Below, one piece after another: positions 16,310 to 24,669 of a stretch of DNA of 64,000 nucleotides. Each line of letters begins with the position of its first letter. The stretch's first letter is position 1. The notes under the pieces are model-generated. The model was given only the letters and a program-made list of their open reading frames with translations. It had not been told where the DNA came from and made no database searches. The position numbers were made by a program, and so were the translations under genes. The stretch is taken from positions 124,001 through 188,000 of the forward strand of contig JBLWUQ010000002.1 in assembly GCA_048268845.1 (NCBI GenBank), written 5' to 3'. Source of the DNA: Muriiphilus sp048268845 (lineage in GTDB: Bacteria; Pseudomonadota; Alphaproteobacteria; Rhodobacterales; Rhodobacteraceae).

Positions 16310-17503
16310 TCAGGGTGAAGACGACTCGGCCGCAGCCTCCTCGGCGGCGCGGCGCAGAAGGTCCGTCAGCGCCTCGGGCAGCCCGGCGCGGCGCCAGACC
16401 ATGACCAGCCGCTGCACGGCGTCCGGTGCCAGACTGTGGCAGCGTAGCGCGAAGGGCAGCCGGACCGCCGAATCCATCGGCAGAACCGAGAGATAGCCGT
16501 AATGCGCCACAAGGTTGATGATCACCGGAATGGTGTCGATCTCGGCGATTGGCAGACGCCGCAGCGCCTCGTCTCCCAGAACCCGCGCGAGATAGGCCAT
16601 GCTTTCCTGCCGGATACCGCTTTTCGCGCTGGGCAGCGCCAGCGGGTGGCGCCGGAGCAGCGCCGGGATATCCGGGTCATCCGGCATCAGGCTTTCATGG
16701 CCGACCAGCGCCAGCGGATTGGTCGATACCGGAAAGCTGTGGAAATCAGCCGGGATTCTGGCGTGATCCAGCACCACAAGATCAAACCGCCGGGTCTTGA
16801 GGCCAAGCATCAACTCGTCCGCGGTATGGCTGGAGATCCGCAGCCGGTGCCTTCCCTGCTGCGCCGACCACAGGACCGCAAGCCGCGCCAGCATGCGTGA
16901 GATGCTGCTTTCATGGCCCATCGGCATCACGGTCCCGACGCGCCAGGTGGTGATGTCGCTGCGAAACCGCTCGGCGGCGGCGCGCGAGATCTGCTCCCAC
17001 CCCGCCGTCACCGCCTCGATGTGTGGCAGCAGGCGGCGGCCGGCGGCGGTCAGGCCGCTGCCGGCGCTGCCGCGCGACAACAGCGCCACCCCCAGATGGC
17101 GTTCCAGATCGGCAAGCTGGCGCGTCAGTTGCGGCTGCCCGATGCCCACCCGTCGCGCCGCGGCGCGGATGCTGCCGCTATGGGCGACGACCGAAAGCCG
17201 CGTCAGCGCCGCGATGCCGATGGGCGGGACCGGCTGCGGCGGCAGCCCGGCCACGTCAAGAATCCGCGCGATGCCATGCGCAACTTCGGCGAAGTCCGCC
17301 GCCCTGCGCTCGGCCTCCAGCGTCAGCACCAGACTGGCGCGCTGGCGTATCACCAGGGGCGCCGCGATGGCGGATTCGGTGCGCGCCAGCGCCGCGCTGA
17401 CGGTGGACGGGGCGCGCCCACTCAGGCGGGCGGCTTCGCGCACGCTGCGGCAGGTCAGAACAAGGTTTGTCAGATGCAGGGTCAGCAGGTCCAAGGCGGC
17501 CAC
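16310..17503 (-). CDS. LysR-type regulator with two N-terminal HTH domains
   Basis: 397 aa, about 100 longer than a normal LysR protein. Residues about 1-62 look like a degenerate LysR winged HTH (VREAARLSGRAPSTVSAAL). A second, better one follows at about 96-155 (GSIRAAARRVGIGQPQLTRQL, then LGVALLSR). The C-terminal 230 residues form one effector-binding domain. The architecture is therefore HTH-HTH-effector. It is divergent from another unusual LysR gene at 17677 with a 173-bp gap, and lies 122 bp upstream of the M20 gene on the same strand. It could control either neighbour set. No frameshift is needed to read it. Confidence 0.85.
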   Translation of the reverse strand: MAALDLLTLHLTNLVLTCRSVREAARLSGRAPSTVSAALARTESAIAAPLVIRQRASLVLTLEAERRAADFAEVAHGIARILDVAGLPPQPVPPIGIAALTRLSVVAHSGSIRAAARRVGIGQPQLTRQLADLERHLGVALLSRGSAGSGLTAAGRRLLPHIEAVTAGWEQISRAAAERFRSDITTWRVGTVMPMGHESSISRMLARLAVLWSAQQGRHRLRISSHTADELMLGLKTRRFDLVVLDHARIPADFHSFPVSTNPLALVGHESLMPDDPDIPALLRRHPLALPSAKSGIRQESMAYLARVLGDEALRRLPIAEIDTIPVIINLVAHYGYLSVLPMDSAVRLPFALRCHSLAPDAVQRLVMVWRRAGLPEALTDLLRRAAEEAAAESSSP

Positions 17504-17519
17504 CTTTCCACGATACCCG

Positions 17520-17531
17520 CCTGTTTACAGG
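17520..17531. promoter_or_regulatory. Perfect 12-bp palindrome between the two divergent LysR genes
   Basis: CCTGT-TT-ACAGG lies 17 bp upstream of the minus-strand regulator start, inside the 173-bp divergent gap. It is a possible operator for one of the two regulators. A single short palindrome can occur by chance, so support is weak. Confidence 0.25.
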
Positions 17532-17676
17532 CCGCACCCCGGCTTGGACAGGGCGGCGCACCTCTGCGGTTGAACGGGCGTCGTGGCTGGACGCGGGCCT
17601 GCGCGGCTGGCAGGTTGCGCCATGGCCGGGTCGCCACCCGGCGCATGCTCTGACCAAAGGAAGTGTCATACCCGCG

Positions 17677-19464
17677 ATGGATCTGCGCCGGCTTTCCCTG
17701 TTCGTGCTGGTTTGCCAGAACAACAGCCATGCCGAGGCCGCCGCCGCCGCCGGCGTGTCGGTTTCGACGGTCAGCACCGCGGTTCGCCGGCTGGAACAGG
17801 ATCTGGGTCTGGTGCTGCTGCGCCGTGGCCCCGGCGGGCTGGTGCCAAGCGATGCCGGACGCTGGCTCAGTCACGAGGCGGAATCGATCCTGCAATGCGC
17901 CGATGCGCTGTTCGTCGCCGGCGAAGCGCCGCAGGTTCTCGCGGTGCAGTCGCCGCTGCGGCTGACCTTCGGCCGGCTGTCGCGCACGGCACATTCCGCT
18001 TCACGCCAGTTTGCCGCCGAGCACCCCGATTGGCGGGTGGCGCTGCGCTTTGCTTCGGCGTTCTCGCCGGCGTCCGGCACAGCCGACCCCGACGCCAGGA
18101 ACGGCTGTGATCTGCTTCTTGGCTATTCGCAAACCGGGGGCGGGCCGGACGAGACGGCGTTGTTCGATGACCGCTGGGTGGCCATCGGCAACCGCGCCGA
18201 GATGGACCCGGCGAATCTGGCAGGGGTCACGCTCTGGCTGCCACCGCTTCTGCCGGAGCTTGAAACGCAGATCCGCGCCTACTGCGCGGCGCGTTCGCTG
18301 CCGCCACCCGAGAGCATGGCCGAAGACGCGGCGATCCTGGCGCGGCTGGCGCGCAACGGGCCGGCGACGGTCCTGTTGACGCCGCACAGCCTGATGGCGG
18401 CCAATCTGGAGCGCAGCGGCATCGCCTGCCGCGATCTCTCGCCTGCCCTGGTCAGCCAGATCACCGCCCGGATCATCACCACCGATCCGGAGCGCAGGCG
18501 TGCCGCGTCGCGATATCTCGACCATCTGCGCCGCCAGATCGCAGCGCCGCAAACCCCGGTGCGGCCCTATGCCCCGAAACTGACTCTGGCGCAGCTGCGG
18601 CTTCTGCACACGCTGCTGCTGCGCCGCAACCAGACCGTCGCGGCGCGCGAGCTTGGGCTGTCGCAACCGGCGCTGAGCGCGCAATTGCGCCGGATCGAGA
18701 CCGCCTTTGGCCAGAGGCTTTTCGACCGCTCCGCGCGCGGGCTGGAGCCGGTCGCGTTCCTGCTCGGGCGTCAACAGCTCTTGCGCCGCCTGCTCGACAC
18801 CGTTGCCGAGGTCGCGCGGCAGGCCCGCCATATTGCCGCACAGGACCGCAGCGAAGTGACCCTTGGCCTCAGCCCGCTGGTGGCGTTGCACCCGGATCTT
18901 GCCGCACGGCTGGCGGCGGCGCTCGGCAACTGGCGCGATCTGTTGCCCGATGCGGCGTTGCGCCTGCGCGAAGCCCCCGCCGCCACCCTGTCAGCCGAAG
19001 TGCGGCGCGGCGAGATCGGCCTCGCGCTGGGCGAGAGGATCGGCCCGCGACGCGCGCCGCGCGATCTTGCCGCGTTGGGTCCGCTGGTGCTGCTTGAAAG
19101 CGACCGCCCGGCGGCGACGCCGCGCCCGCTGCTCTGGCCGATCCCCGAAGACGGGATCGCGCAGGCAATCGACGCCAGCCTGCCGACATCGCGCGGCATG
19201 GTCGCGTTGCGCGGCGTTTCAACGGCGCTGGGCCTGCATCTGGCGCGGCAGGGTCTGGGCATCTGCCCGCTGCCGCAGCGCATGGCCGAGGCCGCAATCG
19301 CCAGCGGCGACGGCCTGACAATGCGCATACCCGAGCCTGACAGCCGCATCTGGCTGTGCGCCGAAGTCACGACCGAGCGCGCCTTGGGCGAGGCAGAGCG
19401 GCTGTTGCTGGACTGCCTGCGCCGCAGTTTTGGCGAAGACGATCAGGCCGCCAGCCGGCGATAG
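17677..19464 (+). CDS. Tandem LysR regulator: two complete LysR modules in one chain
   Basis: 595 aa in a single uninterrupted frame. Module 1: winged HTH at about 1-62 (HAEAAAAAGVSVSTVSTAVR), then an effector-like domain to about residue 290. Module 2: a second winged HTH at about 302-362 (QTVAARELGLSQPALSAQL, then FGQRLFDRS), then a second effector-like domain to about 590. The start MDLRRLSLF at 17677 follows AAAGGAAG. LysR proteins normally form tetramers of one-HTH subunits, so one chain here equals a covalent dimer. It is divergent from the HTH-HTH regulator at 16310, and its 3' end overlaps the convergent acyl-CoA dehydrogenase gene by 22 nt. Confidence 0.85.
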   Translation: MDLRRLSLFVLVCQNNSHAEAAAAAGVSVSTVSTAVRRLEQDLGLVLLRRGPGGLVPSDAGRWLSHEAESILQCADALFVAGEAPQVLAVQSPLRLTFGRLSRTAHSASRQFAAEHPDWRVALRFASAFSPASGTADPDARNGCDLLLGYSQTGGGPDETALFDDRWVAIGNRAEMDPANLAGVTLWLPPLLPELETQIRAYCAARSLPPPESMAEDAAILARLARNGPATVLLTPHSLMAANLERSGIACRDLSPALVSQITARIITTDPERRRAASRYLDHLRRQIAAPQTPVRPYAPKLTLAQLRLLHTLLLRRNQTVAARELGLSQPALSAQLRRIETAFGQRLFDRSARGLEPVAFLLGRQQLLRRLLDTVAEVARQARHIAAQDRSEVTLGLSPLVALHPDLAARLAAALGNWRDLLPDAALRLREAPAATLSAEVRRGEIGLALGERIGPRRAPRDLAALGPLVLLESDRPAATPRPLLWPIPEDGIAQAIDASLPTSRGMVALRGVSTALGLHLARQGLGICPLPQRMAEAAIASGDGLTMRIPEPDSRIWLCAEVTTERALGEAERLLLDCLRRSFGEDDQAASRR

Positions 19465-20459
19465 GCCGCCATATGCGCCTCGGCCGGGCCGAACAGGGCC
19501 TCGTTGATCATGACCCGCCGCACCAGATGCGAGATGGCGCATTCCGCCGTCATGCCTATCGCGCCGTGCAACTGGATCGCTTCCTCGGCCAGTTTGCGGC
19601 CAGACCACAGGCTCTGAACCCAAGCGGCGCGGCAAAGCGCGGGGCCGTCCGGCGCGCCAATGGCCAGCGCCTGGGCAGCCGCGTTCAACAGGGCGCGGGC
19701 TTCCTCGAGCGCGATCGACAGATCGACCATGCGAAACTGGATCGTCTGGAACGAGCCGAGCGCCTTGCCGAACTGCTTGCGCAGTTTGACATAAGCCAGC
19801 GTCGCCTCGAACAGCGATTCCATGGCGCCGGTGGTCTCGGCGGCGGCGGCCAGCAGGGCAGGGGACAGCGCCGCTTCGCGACCGTCGGCGCTGACCGACA
19901 GGCTTTCGCCGGCACCGCCCGTTGGCACCAGACGGAACGCCGGCTGCCCGTCCGCCATCATCGCGGTGGCCGAGACGACATCGGAGGCCGCACAAAGCCG
20001 CAGCTCTGCGCCGTTGCTGCCGGCGCAAAGCACAAGGTCCGGGCGCTGCGGCCCGAAGGCGAGGCTGTCATGCCCGCTGCTGCCGGCGGCGGGCAGCAGT
20101 GCCGAGGCGATGGCAACCCTGGTTTCACCGGTCATGACCGCCGCAACAAGATCATCACGCCCCGCCGCCGCAAGTAGCGCCGGAACCAGCACCCCGGCGA
20201 GTGGGAAGCTCACGGGCACCGCCCGCGCGCCCAGTTGCAGGCCAGCCGCGACCGCGCCAAGCGGGCCCATGCCACCGCCGCCGGTCTCGGCGGGCAATGC
20301 CAGCCCGACCAGCCCCATCTCGCACAGGTCGGGCCAGATATCGGCGGCAGGTCGTGGCATCCCGGCTTCGGGGGCGTTGCGGTCGGCAAAGCGCGCGACG
20401 GCATCGGTCAGCAGGCGCAGGTCGTCGGCATCGGGAAGGGTCATCGACATTTCGGTCAC
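19443..20459 (-). CDS. Acyl-CoA dehydrogenase family protein, short (probable beta) subunit
   Basis: 338 aa, shorter and more divergent than standard acyl-CoA dehydrogenases (about 380 aa). The C-terminal FAD-binding helices are recognisable (YVKLRKQFGKALGSFQTIQFRM, in part, and AEEAIQLHGAIGMTAE). The end reads LFGPAEAH instead of the usual W-E-G-T-S, so the common catalytic Glu position is not conserved. It begins at GTG inside the stop of the upstream dehydrogenase (GTGA); ATG codons at 20450 and 20444 are alternatives. Paired short/long genes like this are known for heteromeric alpha2beta2 acyl-CoA dehydrogenases. Substrate unknown. Confidence 0.83.
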   Translation of the reverse strand: MTEMSMTLPDADDLRLLTDAVARFADRNAPEAGMPRPAADIWPDLCEMGLVGLALPAETGGGGMGPLGAVAAGLQLGARAVPVSFPLAGVLVPALLAAAGRDDLVAAVMTGETRVAIASALLPAAGSSGHDSLAFGPQRPDLVLCAGSNGAELRLCAASDVVSATAMMADGQPAFRLVPTGGAGESLSVSADGREAALSPALLAAAAETTGAMESLFEATLAYVKLRKQFGKALGSFQTIQFRMVDLSIALEEARALLNAAAQALAIGAPDGPALCRAAWVQSLWSGRKLAEEAIQLHGAIGMTAECAISHLVRRVMINEALFGPAEAHMAAYRRLAA

Positions 20460-21631
20460 CGCAGGTTGAGGACTTGTTTGGCAAGGATCATGCGCTGGAT
20501 CTCGTTCGATCCGCCCCAGATCGTCAGCTTGCGCTGGTTCAGCCAGGTCGGCATCGCGCTGTCTCCCAGCGCGTCGGTCCCGGCGGCGCGGCCGTCCAGA
20601 ACATCTTCGTCGTGCAGGAGCGCGCGCCGCCCGGCCAGATCCAGCCGCAACCGCGACAGGCCCTGAGCGATTTCGGTGCCGCGGATCTTGAGCCGCGACG
20701 CCTCGGCCCCCGGCGAGGCACCGGCCAGATCGGCCTCGAGCAGCGCCAGTTCCATGTGTTCCAGCGCCAGCAGCTCGATTTCCAGCCGGGTCAGACGGTC
20801 CTGAAGATGCGGATCGTCCTGACGACCCATCTCGGCCACATCCTCGTGGATCTCGCCCAGGATGCGGCGCGACCGCGCCGAGCCGGACATCGAGAACCGT
20901 TCATATTCCAGCAGGAACTTGGCGATGCCCCAGCCGCCGCCCTCGTCGCCGACTAGGTTCTCCGCCGGCACGACGACGTTGTCAAAGAACACCTCGTTGA
21001 ACTCGGCCTCGCCGTCGAGCGTGTGGATCGGGCGGATCGAGATGCCCGGCGTCTTCATGTCGATCAGCAGGAACGAGATACCTTCCTGCGGCCTGGTGCC
21101 ACCGCCGGTGCGCACAAGGCAGAACATCCAGTCCGCCCAATGCGCCCAGGTGGTCCAGATCTTCTGGCCGTTGACGACATAGTTGCCGCCGTCGCGCCGT
21201 GCTGACGTGGCGAGTGCCGCGAGGTCGGAGCCCGCACCCGGTTCGGAATAGCCCTGGCACCAGAAAACCCGGTTCTCGCGGATACCCGGCAGGTGATGCT
21301 GTTTCTGGGCGGCGCTGCCGAACTGGTGGATCACCGGCCCGGCCATGGAAATGCCGAACTGGCAGGGATGCGGGGCGGGAAGTGCGCCATAGGCGCGGTC
21401 GAACAGGTAGCGGCGCACCGGGCTGAGGCCGGGGCCGCCCATCTCCGCGCTCCAGCCGATGGCATACCAGTTGCGGCTGGCCAGAACCTGTTGCCAGCCG
21501 ACCAGCTCATCGCGGCTCAGCCGGATGTTGTCGCGCACCTTGCGCGCCAGATCTGCCGACAATTGTTGTCTGAGCCAGATGCCCGCCTCATCGGCAAAGG
21601 CACGATCCTCGGCGGTGATGGTCAACGGCAT
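20456..21631 (-). CDS. Acyl-CoA dehydrogenase, long (probable alpha) subunit
   Basis: 391 aa with the full three-domain fold. FAD and substrate motifs are visible: WCQGYSEPGAGSDLA, YVVNGQKIWTTWAH and the C-terminal WGGSNEIQRMILAK. The residue before GGS, normally the catalytic Glu in W/Y-E-G-T, is Trp-Gly here, so the base may come from elsewhere, as in heteromeric enzymes. It is coupled by GTGA overlap to the short subunit downstream and preceded at 11 bp by the CoA-transferase. The trio would activate an acid to its CoA ester and introduce a double bond. Confidence 0.88.
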   Translation of the reverse strand: MPLTITAEDRAFADEAGIWLRQQLSADLARKVRDNIRLSRDELVGWQQVLASRNWYAIGWSAEMGGPGLSPVRRYLFDRAYGALPAPHPCQFGISMAGPVIHQFGSAAQKQHHLPGIRENRVFWCQGYSEPGAGSDLAALATSARRDGGNYVVNGQKIWTTWAHWADWMFCLVRTGGGTRPQEGISFLLIDMKTPGISIRPIHTLDGEAEFNEVFFDNVVVPAENLVGDEGGGWGIAKFLLEYERFSMSGSARSRRILGEIHEDVAEMGRQDDPHLQDRLTRLEIELLALEHMELALLEADLAGASPGAEASRLKIRGTEIAQGLSRLRLDLAGRRALLHDEDVLDGRAAGTDALGDSAMPTWLNQRKLTIWGGSNEIQRMILAKQVLNLR

Positions 21632-21642
21632 GATAGCAACTC

Positions 21643-22842
21643 CTATATGATCCCCGCGTCGCCGAGACGCGCGATTTCAGCATCGTCGAGGTCGAGATGC
21701 CGGCGCAGGATCGCCGGCCCGTCAGCGCCCAGCGCCGGTGCCGGACGCTGTCCGCCGCGCGGGATGCCCTGAAAATGCACCGGCTGCTCGGGCAGTTGCA
21801 GGCTGCCGAAGACCGGATGCGGCACGCTGTCCAAGAGCCCGCGTGCTTTGGTCTGATCGCTGGTCGCGGCTTCGTCCACCGCCCAGATCGGCGAGGCCGG
21901 CACCCCGGCTTCGCCAAGGAGCCGCACCACCTCCTGCACCGAATGCGATGCCGCCCAGCCTTCGATCTCGGCCCGCAGCGCATCGGCATTGCGGGTTCGC
22001 AACTGATCGCTGGCAAAGCGGGGGTCGTCCGGCAGGCTGGGGCGGCCCATCGCACGTGCAAGCGCGGCGAACAGCGGCGCGTTGGCCACGGCGATCATCA
22101 CCGGGCCGTCCGCCGCCTGAAACGATCCGAAGGGCGCTGTCAGCGGATGCTGGTTGCCCGACCGTCCCGGCCGCTGCCCTTCGCGCTGCCACATCGCGAG
22201 CGCGGTCGGCAGCAGGCTGAACAACGCGTCGAACATCGCCACGTCGATGACGCACCCCTCACCGCTTTGCGACCGGCGATACAGCGCCGCGCTGATCGCC
22301 TGCGCCGCGTAGATCCCGGCCAGGATGTCACCGATCGATTCACCAACCAGCGTCGGCGGGCCGTCGGCGGTTCCGGTGATGCTCATCATCCCGGAATAGG
22401 CCTGGGCGATGATGTCATAGCTGGGCAGATCGCTCATCGGCCCGCTTTGGCCAAAGCCGGAGATCGAGCAATAGATCAGCCCCGGCGTGTCGGCGCACAG
22501 TTTCTCGGCACCGATGCCGAGCCTTTTGGCGACGCCGGGCCGGAAGTTCTCGATGATGACGTCGGCCTTGCGCGCCAGACCTTGTGCCAGTGCCACGCCT
22601 TCGGGGTTGCGTAGGTCGAGGCGCAGACTGGCCTTGTTGCGGTTTATCATCTCAAAGCTGAGGCTGTGATCGTCGCGAAACGCGCCCATCGCGCGCTGGT
22701 CGTCGCCGCCCGGCGCTTCGATCTTGATCACCTCGGCCCCCTGGTCTGCCAGCATCGCCGTGCAATAGGGGCCAGCCAGAACGCGGGTGAAATCCAGGAT
22801 GGTTACGCCGGACAGGGGTTTTTTCATTCGATCTTCGGGCAT
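21643..22842 (-). CDS. Class III (CaiB/BaiF/formyl-CoA transferase) CoA-transferase
   Basis: 399 aa, normal family length. N-terminal VTILDFTRVLAGPYCTAMLADQGAEV (in part) and KIEAPGGDD are classic, and the aspartate that carries the acyl anhydride is in SIGDILAG. It transfers CoA between carboxylic acids. A Shine-Dalgarno-like GGAG precedes the chosen ATG; a second ATG five codons in is possible. It is first in the CoA-transferase, alpha, beta dehydrogenase operon. CaiB-like function toward carnitine or crotonobetaine is conceivable given the carnitine locus at 31-44 kb, but the two groups are 15 kb apart. Confidence 0.88.
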   Translation of the reverse strand: MPEDRMKKPLSGVTILDFTRVLAGPYCTAMLADQGAEVIKIEAPGGDDQRAMGAFRDDHSLSFEMINRNKASLRLDLRNPEGVALAQGLARKADVIIENFRPGVAKRLGIGAEKLCADTPGLIYCSISGFGQSGPMSDLPSYDIIAQAYSGMMSITGTADGPPTLVGESIGDILAGIYAAQAISAALYRRSQSGEGCVIDVAMFDALFSLLPTALAMWQREGQRPGRSGNQHPLTAPFGSFQAADGPVMIAVANAPLFAALARAMGRPSLPDDPRFASDQLRTRNADALRAEIEGWAASHSVQEVVRLLGEAGVPASPIWAVDEAATSDQTKARGLLDSVPHPVFGSLQLPEQPVHFQGIPRGGQRPAPALGADGPAILRRHLDLDDAEIARLGDAGII

Positions 22843-22977
22843 GACGATCTCCGGTTGCCGCCTGCGACACTATTTCGTGGCGGCACCCGGCTGGGAAATC
22901 GAAATACCAGAAGCGGGCCATAAGATTGGCCGAAGTGGTGCTGGATGCTGCGGGCCGCGCGGGTTTGGCGAGCATCT

Positions 22978-22996
22978 CTCGGGGGCGCCGCCCGAG
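22978..22996 (-). terminator. Weak hairpin downstream of the MttB-like gene
   Basis: CTCGGG (22978-22983) pairs with CCCGAG (22991-22996) around a 7-nt G+C loop, about 50 bp beyond the methyltransferase stop codon on the minus strand. There is no T-run. The rest of the 205-bp gap 22843-23047 shows nothing else I can support. Confidence 0.3.
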
Positions 22997-23047
22997 CGAC
23001 TTCGCACAAGACGGGCAGGGCGCTGGCCCGGATATGCCAATCCGCTC

Positions 23048-24613
23048 CTATACGAAATGAATATTATACCGCGAACGGATCACGGCATCTATCTGCGGGT
23101 CGATCTGGCGACCGGCCTTGGCGAGGATCGTATTCTTGCGCTCCAATGCCTTGTCGAGGAGCAATGGCCTGTCGGCCTCGTTCCATTCCTTTGGCGTCAT
23201 GCGGTTGGCCAGCGTCGGGTAGATATACTCCGTCTGCATCAGCTTCAGCGTCTGGTCCGACCCCAGATAATGCCCCGGTCCGTCCACGCAGACCTCTTTC
23301 ATCGCATCGATCGAGGTGCTGTCCGGCGTCACGTCAATACCGCGCACAAGGCGCATCGCCTGGCCCAGGAGGTCATCCCCCAGAACCAGGCTTTCGAGGC
23401 AGAACCCCAGCAGGGACGCATGCATCCCGACCGCCTCGTAGCACATGTTCAGCCCCGCCAGCCCCGCCAGCGCGTTGGTGATGCCCTGTTCCCAGCCCGC
23501 CTGCATGTCCGGCAGCTTGCTGTCGGAAATGCCCGAGGCCGCGCCGCCCGGCAGGTCATAGAACCGATGCATCTGCGCACAGCCAGCCGTCAGAAGCGCC
23601 TGCTCGGCCGACCCACCCGACATCGCGCCGGTCCGCAAATCCGACACGAACGGCCAGGTGCCGAAGATGCAGGGCGCGCCCGGTTTGATCGCGTTGGCAT
23701 AGACCACCCCCGCCAGACATTCCGCCACCGCCTGCACGATCGTCAGCGCAATCGGCGCGGGCGCGGTGGCGCCGGCCTGCCCCGCGCTCAGGAGCAGCAT
23801 CGGCATCCCGCGGCGGATGCAATCCTCCATCGTTATGCAGCTTTCCTCGGCGAACTTCATCGGCGGCACGACGAAACAGTTGGAGTTGGACACAAACGGC
23901 CGCTCCAGCCATTTCTCCTCGCCCCCGGCCACCGTATAAAGCATGTCGAAACAGGCATCGACATGGCTCGGGTCGCTGAACGACGTCCCCACATGCTTTT
24001 TCGTCCCCGAAAGGCAGCCATACAGCGTGTTCAGGTCCATCTCGAGGTTGTCGACGACATCTCGGCACACCATGGTGCGCTGGTAGAAATGGATATTGTC
24101 CAGATTATCCACCAGCCGCGCCGCGTCATAGAGGTCCTGCGCCGTGCTGTCGCGATACTCGAGCGTGAACGGGTCCACGATATGCACCGCCGCCCCCGCC
24201 GTGCCGAAATGCACGTTGCTGCCCGACAGGTGCAGATCATGCTTTGGGTCGCGCGCATACAGCGTGATATTGCGCGCGGCCTTCGCCAGCATGTCCTCCA
24301 CCAGCGCTCGCGGGAAGCGGATGCGCCCGTCGTCACCCTGCACGGCCCCCGCTTCGGTCAGGAGCTTCACGCCCGAGGCCGGTGCCTGCGACAGCCCGAT
24401 CTGCTCCAGAGCCTGCAGGGCGCTTTCATGGATCTGCGCCACTCCGGCGTCACTCAAGGGCTTGTATTGCCCGCCCGGCAACCCTGCCCGAACCGGGCGC
24501 AAACCTTCTGCCAAAGGTGCCGCCCGCAACGCCACCCGGCTCGCGCGTCCTCCGGCCCGCCTGCTGGCCGGAGCCGTTCGGGCAGTCTCGCCAGCAATTC
24601 CAGTCTCGTCCAT
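23048..24613 (-). CDS. MttB-family (trimethylamine/glycine-betaine type) methyltransferase, non-pyrrolysine
   Basis: 521 aa, matching the MttB superfamily in length and in stretches such as FGTAGAAVHIVDP, PGAPCIFGTWPF and SGISDSKLPDMQAGWEQ. True MttB carries pyrrolysine encoded by an in-frame UAG; here the frame is open for 521 codons, so it belongs to the non-Pyl group that includes the glycine betaine:corrinoid methyltransferase MtgB. The first 35 residues are a low-complexity Ala/Arg extension. It is third in an operon after two dimethylglycine dehydrogenase-like genes. No corrinoid protein gene is seen in the window, so the methyl acceptor is unclear. The likely substrate is a quaternary amine. 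Confidence 0.87.
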   Translation of the reverse strand: MDETGIAGETARTAPASRRAGGRASRVALRAAPLAEGLRPVRAGLPGGQYKPLSDAGVAQIHESALQALEQIGLSQAPASGVKLLTEAGAVQGDDGRIRFPRALVEDMLAKAARNITLYARDPKHDLHLSGSNVHFGTAGAAVHIVDPFTLEYRDSTAQDLYDAARLVDNLDNIHFYQRTMVCRDVVDNLEMDLNTLYGCLSGTKKHVGTSFSDPSHVDACFDMLYTVAGGEEKWLERPFVSNSNCFVVPPMKFAEESCITMEDCIRRGMPMLLLSAGQAGATAPAPIALTIVQAVAECLAGVVYANAIKPGAPCIFGTWPFVSDLRTGAMSGGSAEQALLTAGCAQMHRFYDLPGGAASGISDSKLPDMQAGWEQGITNALAGLAGLNMCYEAVGMHASLLGFCLESLVLGDDLLGQAMRLVRGIDVTPDSTSIDAMKEVCVDGPGHYLGSDQTLKLMQTEYIYPTLANRMTPKEWNEADRPLLLDKALERKNTILAKAGRQIDPQIDAVIRSRYNIHFV

Positions 24614-24669
24614 TGCTCCACCCTCTCATCTGGTCAGGAATATTCCGGCTGCGCGTGCCCGGTCCCGGA

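Noticed and set aside
23048..24613. Possible pyrrolysine-containing trimethylamine methyltransferase
   Set aside because: The full 521-codon frame has no internal amber codon, and no pyl genes are in the window.
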